The notes: generated by a model from the letters alone, not told the origin. Shown: positions 27,302 to 36,387, counted from the first letter of the stretch. The stretch is 64,000 bases of DNA from UKL13-3 sp943369665 (GCA_943369665.1 CALRNX020000002.1:186001-250000); one strand, 5' to 3'. Numbers and translations: made by a program.

Positions 27302-29340
27302 TGAAAATTGTAGTTGCGTTTTTGTTATGTTTTACGGCAACCATTACTGTTGCCCAAAAAAACGTTCCGGCACTGGAAAGACAAGTAACACTTACCATTT
27401 ACAACGAACCGGTTTATACTGTTCTCGATAAAATTTCAACACAAACCGGTGTGAAATTTTCGTATAATCCATCTACGGTTAAAGTTGATAAAAAAATATC
27501 CTTTATTGTTTCTCAAAAACCACTGCGGAGCGTACTCAGAATATTATTTGATGAAAGCGTGCAAGCCAAACAAAACGGAAACTATATTATTCTTACCTAT
27601 AAAGCCATAAAACCAGCAAGCAAACAGGAGCCGATCAAGGAAATCAATATCAACGGATATGTATATTCGAGCGAAGGCGTAGCCATTGGTGCTGCAAGTA
27701 TTTACAATACCGATAATTTATTAGCTACCGTTTCAAACGAATATGGTTATTATAAACTAACCGTTCCGGCCAATCGTTTACCCATAACATTAAAAGTAGC
27801 AAAGGAAAATTTTATTGATACCAGTATCCGCATCGAACCCACCAAAACCAATTGCGATATTGTTTTGAATGCTCCTCCAAAAAAAATAATTGAGCCAATT
27901 GTTATTCAACACTCCAAGACCCAGGCAGATACTTTGGTGAGGAAAGACAGCGTGAAAACTGTTCAGGCTGATACGGTTATTAAAAAGTCAAAACTTACTT
28001 TTTTACAGGATCTGGTCTTATCCGAAAACCTTAAATCAAGTATCCGGAATATCAAGGATACGGCATTTACAACCACACAAATTAGTTTGATCCCTTATGT
28101 AAGCACCAACCGTTTGCTTTCGGCAAATACAGTAAATGATTACTCGTTCAATATTTTAATCGGCTATTCTCAAGGTGTAAACAAGTTTGAGCTTGGTGGG
28201 CTCATGAATATCGACAGGGGTGATGTAAAATTTGTTCAAGCTGCCGGTTTGATCAATGCCGTTGGCGGCAATATGACAGGAGCACAACTGGCAGGGATCG
28301 GAAATGTAACCAAAGGACGAAGCGAAGGATTAATCGGAAGTGGGATATTTAATGTGGGCACCAATATGCATGGTATCCAGTTAGCCGGTATTGTAAATGT
28401 AAATCTTTCTTACCCCGACAGTTTAAAAAACAGCAGCATACACGATTTTTTACAAGATACCGTGAAGGGCATCCAGGTAGCGGGTGTAACCAATATTAAT
28501 GCAGGTTATATGGAAGGTCTTCGTTTTGCAGGAACACTCAACTTAGGAAACTCCAATAAAGGTGTGCAAATAGCAGGTATAATGAATGGCAACTGGGGAA
28601 AATCGACCGGAATCAATTTGGCCTGGGTTCTCAATTATATGCACGATACCCTGATTGGACACAATATCGTTGGTATTGCCAATGTCAATAAAAAATACGT
28701 TGAGGGGGTTCAAATTGCCGGTTTGCTCAATGTAATTGATGCCGACCTGAAAGGGATGCAGATCACCACGCTGGTAAACGTTGCCAAACATGTGAACGGA
28801 ACCCAAATTGCCTTGCTCAATTTTTCCGACTCAGCCAAAGGCTTCCCCATTGGATTGGTAAGTTTTGTTAGAAACGGTTACCATAAAATTGAAGTGTTTG
28901 GTGATGATATGCTCTATACTCAGCTTGCGTTCAGAACCGGTGTTCCCAAGTTTCACAATATTTTCAATGTAGGAATTGATCTCACCAAAAGGGTAGACGG
29001 TTTGTGGAATTTTGGTTATGGGATCGGATCCACATTCCCCATTTCTTCAAAGTGGAATGTAACCACCGATATACTCGGGCAAATCATTCTTCAGAATACC
29101 GATATCGAACATGCTCCGTTTATGGGGACGGGATTTCTGGGCATTGAAAGAACTTTTCATAAAAATTTCTCCATTGCTTTTGGTCCCACCTACCATGCCA
29201 TGATCAGTTACGGAGGCAATCATATGTACACTGATATCAACCATAAACTCATTCCTTATTCTTCTTTCGAAAATTCATATGCCAACGGAAACACCTTAAA
29301 TATGTGGGTTGGCGGAAAGATCTCGTTCAAATTTTTGTAA
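27301..29340 (+). CDS. STN-domain protein with carboxypeptidase-regulatory-like domain and LA_2272-type surface repeats
   Basis: From the ATG overlapping the fecR stop it is 679 residues. It has a signal peptide (1-19), an STN domain at about 28-100 (VYTVLDKISTQTGVKFSYNP), a CarboxypepD-regulatory-like beta domain at ~115-190 (GVAIGAASIYNTDNLLATVS), a linker with QADT repeats, then from ~290 repeats of the form G-x-Q-[IL]-A-G-[IL]-x-N-[VI] (GIQLAGIVNV, GVQIAGLLNV). The C-terminal ~120 residues look like outer-membrane beta strands. No TonB plug or receptor barrel is seen. STN domains normally signal from TonB receptors to FecR; here the partner of FecR appears to be this repeat protein. The ligand is unknown. 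Confidence 0.85.
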   Translation: MKIVVAFLLCFTATITVAQKNVPALERQVTLTIYNEPVYTVLDKISTQTGVKFSYNPSTVKVDKKISFIVSQKPLRSVLRILFDESVQAKQNGNYIILTYKAIKPASKQEPIKEININGYVYSSEGVAIGAASIYNTDNLLATVSNEYGYYKLTVPANRLPITLKVAKENFIDTSIRIEPTKTNCDIVLNAPPKKIIEPIVIQHSKTQADTLVRKDSVKTVQADTVIKKSKLTFLQDLVLSENLKSSIRNIKDTAFTTTQISLIPYVSTNRLLSANTVNDYSFNILIGYSQGVNKFELGGLMNIDRGDVKFVQAAGLINAVGGNMTGAQLAGIGNVTKGRSEGLIGSGIFNVGTNMHGIQLAGIVNVNLSYPDSLKNSSIHDFLQDTVKGIQVAGVTNINAGYMEGLRFAGTLNLGNSNKGVQIAGIMNGNWGKSTGINLAWVLNYMHDTLIGHNIVGIANVNKKYVEGVQIAGLLNVIDADLKGMQITTLVNVAKHVNGTQIALLNFSDSAKGFPIGLVSFVRNGYHKIEVFGDDMLYTQLAFRTGVPKFHNIFNVGIDLTKRVDGLWNFGYGIGSTFPISSKWNVTTDILGQIILQNTDIEHAPFMGTGFLGIERTFHKNFSIAFGPTYHAMISYGGNHMYTDINHKLIPYSSFENSYANGNTLNMWVGGKISFKFL

Positions 29341-29357
29341 AATATATTCACCTTGCG

Positions 29358-29383
29358 TAGGGGTATTTCCCATTACGATTGTC
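29358..29383 (+). promoter_or_regulatory. Candidate ECF promoter B (TAGGGGT-N16-GTC)
   Basis: TAGGGGT at 29358-29364, 16 bases, GTC at 29381-29383; the words CACCTTGCG precede it, similar to CACCTCGCC at site A. It lies in the gap before the repeat protein and ends 20 bases before its ATG at 29404, giving a short leader. Confidence 0.65.
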
Positions 29384-29403
29384 ATATTCATAAACATCAA
29401 AAT

Positions 29404-30600
29404 ATGACAAATAGAATATTGGCTGCAATTACAATTGCTTTAGGATTTTTAAACACACAGGCACAAGACACAACCAAAACCAAAAGCCAAATGTATACAG
29501 GCTTTTACAACCAACTTTCAGGTGATATTAAATACCCTGTATTGGGTGTGGTAAACATGGTTGATGGCAACCAAAAAGGAACACAAATTGGGGTGAGTAA
29601 TTTTACCAAACAAGATATCAATGGTTTTCAACTCGGGCTTACAAATGTTGTAGGTGGAAGTGGAAACGGAGCACAATTGGCGTTGGTAAATGTCACCAAA
29701 GATTCTTTCTCGGGGGCACAAATTTCATACATCAACATTACCGGTAAACAACAACAAGGAGTTCAGTTAGGGTTTATCAATTTGGCCCAAAGTGGCAATG
29801 GTATGGCACAGATTGGAACCGTGAATGCAAGCGCAAAAGAAACCAAAGGCGCACAAATCGGATATGTAAATGTAGCCGGGAAAGACGAAGATGGAGGACA
29901 AGTTGGCTTTGCAAACATTGTTGGAGGAAGTTCAAAGGGAGGCCAGGTTGGTTTTGTAAATGCAACAGCTAAAAATATGAATGGAGCACAGGTTGCATTT
30001 GTGAATGTTGCCGGAGGAAAAACATCGGGTGCACAAGTTGGATATGTAAACGTAGGAAAGACAATCAAAGGCACACAGGTAGGCTTTATCAATATTGCCG
30101 ATTCGTTTTCATCAGGTATGCCCGTTGGATTTTTATCCATTGTGCGCAAAGGTGGTTACTATGCTTTAGAGCTTAGCTCAAATGAACTGTATTATTACAA
30201 TGCCGCTGTTAAAATTGGGGTAAAGCCATTGTATACATCGTTCGGAATTTCATATAACCCACAGTTTAAAAATGAATTTGCCTGGAATGTAGGTTTGGGA
30301 AGCATGCTGTATGCAACACAACATTTCTTCTTTAACCCTGAGATAACCGGTATCGGAAGCATTGAAGAAAATCCACAATTTTTCACGCAATTAAGCACTT
30401 CGGTAGGTTATTCATTTGGCCCTGTTGCAATCAAAGCCGGACCAACATTTACCTGGAGTTATTTAGATAAAAACGATTCTCCTAAAGCAGAGATCCCACA
30501 AAAGGCATATCAACCAGAATACAGCTTTTGTAAAACCCAGATCGATGCACAAAACTGTTTCTGGATCGGGGCAAAAGCAAGTGTTGTATTTTCCTTCTAA
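29404..30600 (+). CDS. Surface protein with twelve 15-residue LA_2272-type repeats
   Basis: From ATG 29404 it is 398 residues; an upstream TTG at 29353 in the same frame lies before promoter B and is rejected. A signal peptide covers 1-20 (LAAITIALGFLNTQAQ). Residues ~59-235 hold twelve repeats of G-x-Q-[VI]-[GA]-[FYL]-[VI]-N-[VI], with the Gln at 61, 76, 91, 106, 121, 136, 151, 166, 181, 196, 211 and 225, an almost exact 15-residue period that suggests a beta-solenoid. A cap (GMPVGFLSIVRKGGYYALEL) and a C-terminal region with alternating strands follow, probably outer-membrane. The cap aligns with that of the STN protein upstream, so the two are paralogous. Confidence 0.85.
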   Translation: MTNRILAAITIALGFLNTQAQDTTKTKSQMYTGFYNQLSGDIKYPVLGVVNMVDGNQKGTQIGVSNFTKQDINGFQLGLTNVVGGSGNGAQLALVNVTKDSFSGAQISYINITGKQQQGVQLGFINLAQSGNGMAQIGTVNASAKETKGAQIGYVNVAGKDEDGGQVGFANIVGGSSKGGQVGFVNATAKNMNGAQVAFVNVAGGKTSGAQVGYVNVGKTIKGTQVGFINIADSFSSGMPVGFLSIVRKGGYYALELSSNELYYYNAAVKIGVKPLYTSFGISYNPQFKNEFAWNVGLGSMLYATQHFFFNPEITGIGSIEENPQFFTQLSTSVGYSFGPVAIKAGPTFTWSYLDKNDSPKAEIPQKAYQPEYSFCKTQIDAQNCFWIGAKASVVFSF

Positions 30601-30616
30601 CAGAAAAAAACTAAAA

Positions 30617-30647
30617 AAAGAAAACCCTCAAGTAGGGGTTTTTCTTT
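30617..30647 (+). terminator. Hairpin after the 15-residue-repeat gene, overlapping ECF promoter C
   Basis: AAAGAAAACCC (30617-30627), loop TCAAGTA, GGGGTTTTTCTTT (30635-30647) forms a stem with one bulge and a T-rich 3' side, 17 bases after the stop at 30600. Its descending arm contains the TAGGGGT -35 word of promoter C. Confidence 0.5.
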
Positions 30648-30658
30648 GTTCAATTGTC
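30633..30658 (+). promoter_or_regulatory. Candidate ECF promoter C (TAGGGGT-N16-GTC)
   Basis: TAGGGGT at 30633-30639, 16 bases, GTC at 30656-30658. As at site B the GTC is followed by AT and preceded by ATT. It ends 27 bases before the ATG at 30685 of a TonB-dependent receptor gene. Confidence 0.65.
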
Positions 30659-30684
30659 ATACTTCTAAAACACCAAAACACTTA

Positions 30685-33072
30685 ATGATGACAACACTAC
30701 TCCAAACATTTATCCGATTAATTCATCTTGCCATCCGATCTCTTTTTTTATGGATGCTGGTTTGTACAGCCAATGCACAACAAATTACCCAAACAATCAG
30801 GGGAACGGTAACTGATAAAGTTTCACAAAGTCCATTGCCCGGTGCAGTGATCACCCTCTTGAACGTAACACCTGTAAAAGGAACATCTGCTGATGCTGAT
30901 GGTAAATTTTCACTTAATAATATCCCCATTGGAAGACAAAGTATTAAAGTGACATATATTGGTTATAAGGAATCTGTAATCCCCAATATTACCGTCAACT
31001 CAGGAAAGGAAGTGGTTCTTTCTGTTCAATTGGAAGAGAATATTATCCAATCAAAAGAAGTTGTTGTAACGGCTAAAGTAGAAAAAAACAAACCACTTAA
31101 TGAAATGTCAACGGTAAGTACGCGTACATTCTCGGTTGAAGAAACACAAAAATTCGCTGCGGCTGTAAACGACCCTGCGCGTATGGCCACTTCCTTTGCC
31201 GGTGTGGTTTCGGGAAATGATGGCAGCAATATTATTTCGGTAAGGGGAAACTCTCCCAACGGTTTATTGTGGCGCATGGAAGGTGTTGATATTCCCAATC
31301 CAAATCACTTTTCCAATGTTGGAACATCAGGTGGTGGTGTCTCTATCTTAAGTGCTCAGCTTTTAGGCAATTCCGATTTCCTAACGGGCGCCTTTGCATC
31401 CGAATACGGCAATGCAGTAGGTGGCGTGTTTGATTTAAAACTACGTAAAGGAAACAATCAGAAACGCGAACACACCATACAATTAGGAGTATTAGGTTTG
31501 GATATCGCTTCTGAAGGGCCCATCAAAAAAGGATACGATGGCTCCTATCTGATCAATTACCGTTACTCTACACTTTCCATGTTGAGTTTAGCCGGTGTAA
31601 ATGTTGGTGATGGCGTTACCCTTTTCCAGGACCTGTCCTTTAATGTTTCGCTGCCAACCAAAAAAATGGGCACATTTGGCGTGTTTGGTTTTGGGGGACT
31701 GAGTTCACAGGTTACAACCGGAGAGAAAGACTCTTCCATTTGGAAGGAAGAATCATTCAAACGTTATAACACAGACTATATTGCCAACACAGGAGCCATT
31801 GGTATTAACAACCTTAAACTATTGGGAAACAAAACCTATATCAAAACCACCCTGCTGACATCGGGTACACAAAACAGTTACGAGCAAGACAAATATACCA
31901 ATTCATATCAAGCGTATCGGGAGTATGAGCAATCGTATATCCAAAGCAGGATTGCATTATCATCAACCCTCACCCATAAATTTAATGCGAAGAACAGTAT
32001 GCGCTCAGGTTTTACCATCAGCAGATTGCATTATGACCTATCCAAACGTGGATTCATTGATTCATTAAACAGGGTAGAAACGTATTTAAACAATACAGGG
32101 AATACATCCACGGTACAATTGTACTCGCAATGGCAACATAAAATGAACAATAAAATTACCACCAATATCGGTGCCCATTTTTTATTGCTCAACTTAAACA
32201 ATACATACTCGATTGACCCGCGGGCTTCTATTAAATATGATATTTCAGTTAAACAAAACATTTCATTTGGGTACGGATTGCATGGGCAAATTCAGCCTCT
32301 CGGAAGTTATTTTTCGCAAACCACCGCAACCGGGAATTTACTCATCAATAAACATTTAGAAATGACCAAGGCGCATCATTTTGTGTTATCGCATGATATC
32401 AACTTAAATGAACATACTCATTTTAAAACCGAAGCATACTACCAATACTTATTTAATGTGCCCATCTGCCGCAATCCCAATAACACTTTTTCAATGTTAA
32501 ACGAGGTAGAAGGATTTGCAACCGATCCTTTGGTCAATAATGGATTGGGCAAAAATTATGGATTGGAGTTTACCCTCGAGCGGTTTATGAACAGAAACTT
32601 TTACTATTTATTATCTGTCTCCCTATACCAATCGAAATACCGTGCAGCCAACAACCAGTGGTATGACACCCGGTTTAATGCAAACTACGCAACAACCTTT
32701 ACTGCCGGAAAAGAGTGGGAACTTTCCGAAAAACACAAACGCAGAATCATCGGTTTGAATACCAAGCTCATTTACGTTGGGGGTATGCGTTACACCCCAC
32801 TTGATGCAGAAGCGACCATCAGTCAACAAGAAGAAGTTTACCAGGAATCGAAACCCTACTCGGTTAAAAATCCTGATTATTTCAGGATCGATATCCGGGT
32901 GAGCATTAAAAGAAATTATGCCAAAACAACCTCTACCCTCTCATTAGACCTGCAAAATGCCACGAACCGCTTAAACGCAGGCGGTCAATACTTTGACGAA
33001 GGATCTAATACCATTAAATACTGGACCCAGGCAGGTATTATTCCAGTATTGGCATATCGTCTTGAGTTCTAA
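30685..33072 (+). CDS. TonB-dependent receptor with carboxypeptidase-regulatory-like domain (no STN)
   Basis: From ATG 30685 it is 795 residues; the frame is open from 30646, but that start would precede the -10 of promoter C. Signal peptide ~1-30 (RSLFLWMLVCTANAQ), a CarboxypepD-regulatory-like domain at about 38-120 (PLPGAVITLLNVTPVKGTSA), a plug domain (ISVRGNSPNGLLWRMEGVDI, FASEYGNAVGGVFDLKLRKG), then a ~550-residue beta barrel ending in an aromatic residue (YRLEF). It lacks an STN domain, so it cannot signal to FecR in the FecA manner. It is the third gene with the local TAGGGGT promoter and so is probably a target of the ECF sigma factor. Substrate unknown. Confidence 0.92.
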   Translation: MMTTLLQTFIRLIHLAIRSLFLWMLVCTANAQQITQTIRGTVTDKVSQSPLPGAVITLLNVTPVKGTSADADGKFSLNNIPIGRQSIKVTYIGYKESVIPNITVNSGKEVVLSVQLEENIIQSKEVVVTAKVEKNKPLNEMSTVSTRTFSVEETQKFAAAVNDPARMATSFAGVVSGNDGSNIISVRGNSPNGLLWRMEGVDIPNPNHFSNVGTSGGGVSILSAQLLGNSDFLTGAFASEYGNAVGGVFDLKLRKGNNQKREHTIQLGVLGLDIASEGPIKKGYDGSYLINYRYSTLSMLSLAGVNVGDGVTLFQDLSFNVSLPTKKMGTFGVFGFGGLSSQVTTGEKDSSIWKEESFKRYNTDYIANTGAIGINNLKLLGNKTYIKTTLLTSGTQNSYEQDKYTNSYQAYREYEQSYIQSRIALSSTLTHKFNAKNSMRSGFTISRLHYDLSKRGFIDSLNRVETYLNNTGNTSTVQLYSQWQHKMNNKITTNIGAHFLLLNLNNTYSIDPRASIKYDISVKQNISFGYGLHGQIQPLGSYFSQTTATGNLLINKHLEMTKAHHFVLSHDINLNEHTHFKTEAYYQYLFNVPICRNPNNTFSMLNEVEGFATDPLVNNGLGKNYGLEFTLERFMNRNFYYLLSVSLYQSKYRAANNQWYDTRFNANYATTFTAGKEWELSEKHKRRIIGLNTKLIYVGGMRYTPLDAEATISQQEEVYQESKPYSVKNPDYFRIDIRVSIKRNYAKTTSTLSLDLQNATNRLNAGGQYFDEGSNTIKYWTQAGIIPVLAYRLEF

Positions 33073-33183
33073 TACCATTTAACCTTTTATAATGACCGCT
33101 AACCGAATAAATACATCAATTAGTCTATTGTGCTTTTTGTTTTTAGATATGAACCTTACTTTCGCACCGCTTTATACCGCTTT

Positions 33184-35562
33184 ATGAAAAACACCATTCT
33201 ATTTACATTGGGAATCATCTTCCTTTTTACCAATGTCAGTCTTGCCCAAAAACCAACAAATTACACCATTAGTGGAACCGTTAAAGATGCCAAAAACGGA
33301 GAGGAACTTATTGGAGCATCGGTAGTTATTGAATCACTCAAAATGGGTGTTCTTACGAATACATACGGATTTTATTCCTTAAATATTCCTGCCGGAAAAT
33401 ACAAAGTAACCTATACTTATATTGGTTATGCTACCATTGTTAAAGAGGTAGATATTACAACCGCAAACACCAAATTGAATGTTGAACTGGCCGAGGAAAA
33501 AAAGGCACTTGATGAAGTTGTGATCAGTGGAGATAAACCAAACGCAAAAAATGTTGAACAAAACAAAATGAGCGTGGTAAAAATGGAAATGAAGGAAGTG
33601 AAAAAAATTCCATTATTGCTCGGAGAAGTGGATATTATCAAAGCGGTTCAGTTGCTCCCCGGTATACAGGCAGCGGGTGATGGAAATACCCTGTTCATTG
33701 TGCGCGGTGGAAATGTTGATCATAACTTGATCCAGTTGGATGAAGCCGTGGTATACAATCCCTCTCACGTTGTGGGTTTCTTCTCTGTATTTAATGGGGA
33801 TGCAATAAAAGATTTCGAAATATATAAAGGTGGAATCCCGGCTAACTACGGGGGCAGGTTAGCATCCGTTTTGGATGTTCGGATGAAAGATGGGAACGCA
33901 AAACAGTTTAGTGCATCGGGTGGTATTGGTATTCTTTCATCACGCCTAACTGTAGAAGGGCCTATTCAAAAAGATAAAAGCTCTTTTATGATCTCGGGTC
34001 GCAGAAGTTATTTTGATGTCTTCTTCCCATTGAGCAAACAAACAAAAGATGTGGGAGCATATTTCGGTGACCTGAATATGAAAGTGAATTTTACCCTTAG
34101 CGAGAAAGACAAGCTTTATATATCCGGGTATCTTGGAAAAGACCATTTGTCAGCCAGTACCGCTTTCGGGCTTGGTTGGGGCAATCAAACAGCAACCATA
34201 CGCTGGAACCATATTTTTAATTCCCGGTTGTTTTCAAACACCAGTTTCATTTTTAGTAAGTATAATTACAATTTTGATTTGAATGTTGAAAACCTCAACT
34301 TTACCCGTACCAACTTTATTACAGACTTCAGTATTAAGCAAGACTTTAATTATTTCGCAAACCCCAAAAACAACTTCAAGTTTGGCTTTTTGGCCACTCA
34401 CCATACCTATTCACCGGGCGAAATTGAGCCGCTCAACAGCTCTTCCTTTTTTGTTTCAGATAAACTTCCGAAAAAACGCGCATTGGATTATGCTGTATAT
34501 GGCAGCCACTCCATTAAAGTTACCAGCAGGTTTACCGCAGAGTATGGCTTACGTCTTTCTGTTTTCCAAAACATTGGAGAAGGCCGAAAACTTATTTACC
34601 AGGGAGGACAACCAACCTACCTGGAGAATGGCTTTGTAACAACAAGTCCAATCATTGATACGGTGAACTATGCTAAAGGTAAAATATATAATACCAGCTA
34701 TGGATTCGAGCCACGTTTAAACCTTACATATGTGCTCAACTCCAGCAGTTCCATAAAAGCTTCCTACAACAGAATGTACCAGTATATGCATTTGATTCAA
34801 ACAACAAGTGCGAGTATCGGACAAGAGTTTTGGACACCAAGCGATAGTTATATTAAACCACAAATAGCCGACCAGGTAGCAACCGGTTACTTTAGAAACT
34901 TTTTTGAAAATACCATCGAAGCCTCGGCCGAAGTTTATTACAAAGCCATGCATAACACCGTAGAGATTAAAGATGATGCAGATGTTCAGTTTAATGAAGC
35001 GATCGAGTCGCAGGTACTCTCCGGAACAGGCAGAGCATATGGATTGGAGCTATTAGTGCGCAAGCAACGTGGAAAAACCACAGGGTGGATCAGTTATACC
35101 TTATCGAAATCGGAGCGTAAAGCAAATGGTATTAACAATAATGAATGGTATAATTTCCGGTTTGACAGAAGACACTATTTAACATTCATCCTCAGCCATC
35201 AAATAACACCGAGAGTGAGCGTTTCGGGTAATTTTATTTATGCAACAGGAGATACTTACACGCCTGCAGTTGCTTATTTTGAATTTGAAAACCAACGTCA
35301 GGTTGAATACGGAAAACGCAATAGTGCACGCGTACCTGCCTACCATCGTATGGATATCTCAGTAACTTTAGACCGTAAAAAAATTCCCGGTAAAGTGTAT
35401 AAAAATGAAAGCAACTGGGTGTTTTCGGTATACAATGTTTACGGCCATAAAAACACATACAGTTTAACGTTCGAAACCAACGAGAAAACGGGCCAGAACC
35501 AAGCTGTTAAAACATACCTATTTACGTTTGTACCATCAGTTACTTACAACTTTAAATTCTAA
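33184..35562 (+). CDS. TonB-dependent receptor with carboxypeptidase-regulatory-like domain
   Basis: From ATG 33184 it is 792 residues and starts with a clear signal peptide (MKNTILFTLGIIFLFTNVSL). A CarboxypepD-regulatory-like domain spans ~28-110 (GASVVIESLKMGVLTNTYGF), followed by a TonB plug (LFIVRGGNVDHNLIQLDEAV, KGGIPANYGGRLASVLDVRM) and a large barrel ending SVTYNFKF. It is followed after 9 bases by a DUF4249 lipoprotein, a common Bacteroidota pairing analogous to SusC/SusD-type uptake. No TAGGGGT-N16-GTC site precedes it, so it may not belong to the ECF regulon. Confidence 0.92.
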   Translation: MKNTILFTLGIIFLFTNVSLAQKPTNYTISGTVKDAKNGEELIGASVVIESLKMGVLTNTYGFYSLNIPAGKYKVTYTYIGYATIVKEVDITTANTKLNVELAEEKKALDEVVISGDKPNAKNVEQNKMSVVKMEMKEVKKIPLLLGEVDIIKAVQLLPGIQAAGDGNTLFIVRGGNVDHNLIQLDEAVVYNPSHVVGFFSVFNGDAIKDFEIYKGGIPANYGGRLASVLDVRMKDGNAKQFSASGGIGILSSRLTVEGPIQKDKSSFMISGRRSYFDVFFPLSKQTKDVGAYFGDLNMKVNFTLSEKDKLYISGYLGKDHLSASTAFGLGWGNQTATIRWNHIFNSRLFSNTSFIFSKYNYNFDLNVENLNFTRTNFITDFSIKQDFNYFANPKNNFKFGFLATHHTYSPGEIEPLNSSSFFVSDKLPKKRALDYAVYGSHSIKVTSRFTAEYGLRLSVFQNIGEGRKLIYQGGQPTYLENGFVTTSPIIDTVNYAKGKIYNTSYGFEPRLNLTYVLNSSSSIKASYNRMYQYMHLIQTTSASIGQEFWTPSDSYIKPQIADQVATGYFRNFFENTIEASAEVYYKAMHNTVEIKDDADVQFNEAIESQVLSGTGRAYGLELLVRKQRGKTTGWISYTLSKSERKANGINNNEWYNFRFDRRHYLTFILSHQITPRVSVSGNFIYATGDTYTPAVAYFEFENQRQVEYGKRNSARVPAYHRMDISVTLDRKKIPGKVYKNESNWVFSVYNVYGHKNTYSLTFETNEKTGQNQAVKTYLFTFVPSVTYNFKF

Positions 35563-35570
35563 GAACAGCC

Positions 35571-36386
35571 ATGAAAAATATTCAACACTTATTTTTAATA
35601 TTAATCGGTTTAACACTTGCATCATGCGAGCAAGTGATAGAAGTAGACGTACCCGAGAATACAGTTAAATTTGTTATCGAAGGCTCTGTGAGTACCGAAA
35701 TGGACAGCTCTTATGTTCGTATTACCAAATCAGTAGGGTACTTCAATAATACCAGCTCAACACCTTTTGTGACCAATGCAACAACCACCGTTAATGGCGT
35801 AGCATTTACACATATTGGCGATGGAATATACAAACCGGCATCTCCATATATCGGAACAGTAGGAACACTTTATAATTTATCCGTAAATGTTGATGGAAAA
35901 ACATTTACAAGTTCTTCCTTCTTAGAACCCATGTTTGATGTGGATACCGTTATTACCTATTTTAAAGAGGCTAGTGGATTTACAGAAGAAGGATATGCTA
36001 TCAAATACATTGGTATCGATAACAGAACCCCGGTTAAATACACCTACTTCCGATTTGGGTTTAACAGCAAAGAAGAAAGCAATGGTAAAGACTCTATTGA
36101 TGGAACCAGGATTCTTTTTGATAATAAAAGTGCCGTATTAAATCAACCTTATGAATTCGAACTTCCCTTTGTTCGCCTTCAACCAAATGATACGGCTATC
36201 CTAATTTTCCGATCAATTGATGAAGCCGCCTATCGTTATTATTATTCATTAACCAACCGTACGGGTGGAGGTCCTTTTTCAACGCCTCCGGCAAATCTAC
36301 CAACCAATATTAAAGGACCTGAAGAAGCTTTGGGGTTGTTTGCCGCCTACGATGTGAAACGATTTAAAACTCCGGTTGTAGAGTAA
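35571..36386 (+). CDS. DUF4249 family lipoprotein
   Basis: This 271-residue protein has a lipoprotein signal (LILIGLTLASCEQ, Cys at ~19) and a DUF4249-type beta-rich body (FVIEGSVSTEMDSSYVRITK, YNLSVNVDGKTFTSSSFL). The family occurs next to TonB-dependent receptors and is thought to act as their surface-exposed partner; the exact function is unknown. It is translated right behind the receptor (9-base gap) and ends tail to tail with the minus-strand gene at 36388, with only one base between. Confidence 0.85.
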   Translation: MKNIQHLFLILIGLTLASCEQVIEVDVPENTVKFVIEGSVSTEMDSSYVRITKSVGYFNNTSSTPFVTNATTTVNGVAFTHIGDGIYKPASPYIGTVGTLYNLSVNVDGKTFTSSSFLEPMFDVDTVITYFKEASGFTEEGYAIKYIGIDNRTPVKYTYFRFGFNSKEESNGKDSIDGTRILFDNKSAVLNQPYEFELPFVRLQPNDTAILIFRSIDEAAYRYYYSLTNRTGGGPFSTPPANLPTNIKGPEEALGLFAAYDVKRFKTPVVE

Positions 36387-36387
36387 T

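Noticed and set aside
29353..29403. Upstream TTG start for the 15-residue-repeat protein
   Set aside because: It precedes promoter B (-35 at 29358) and would put 17 non-signal-like residues before a good signal peptide starting at 29404.
33072..33184. Fourth ECF promoter before the second TonB receptor
   Set aside because: A GTC is present in TTAGTCTATTG but the region 16-23 bases upstream is TAACCGA-like, not TAGGGGT.
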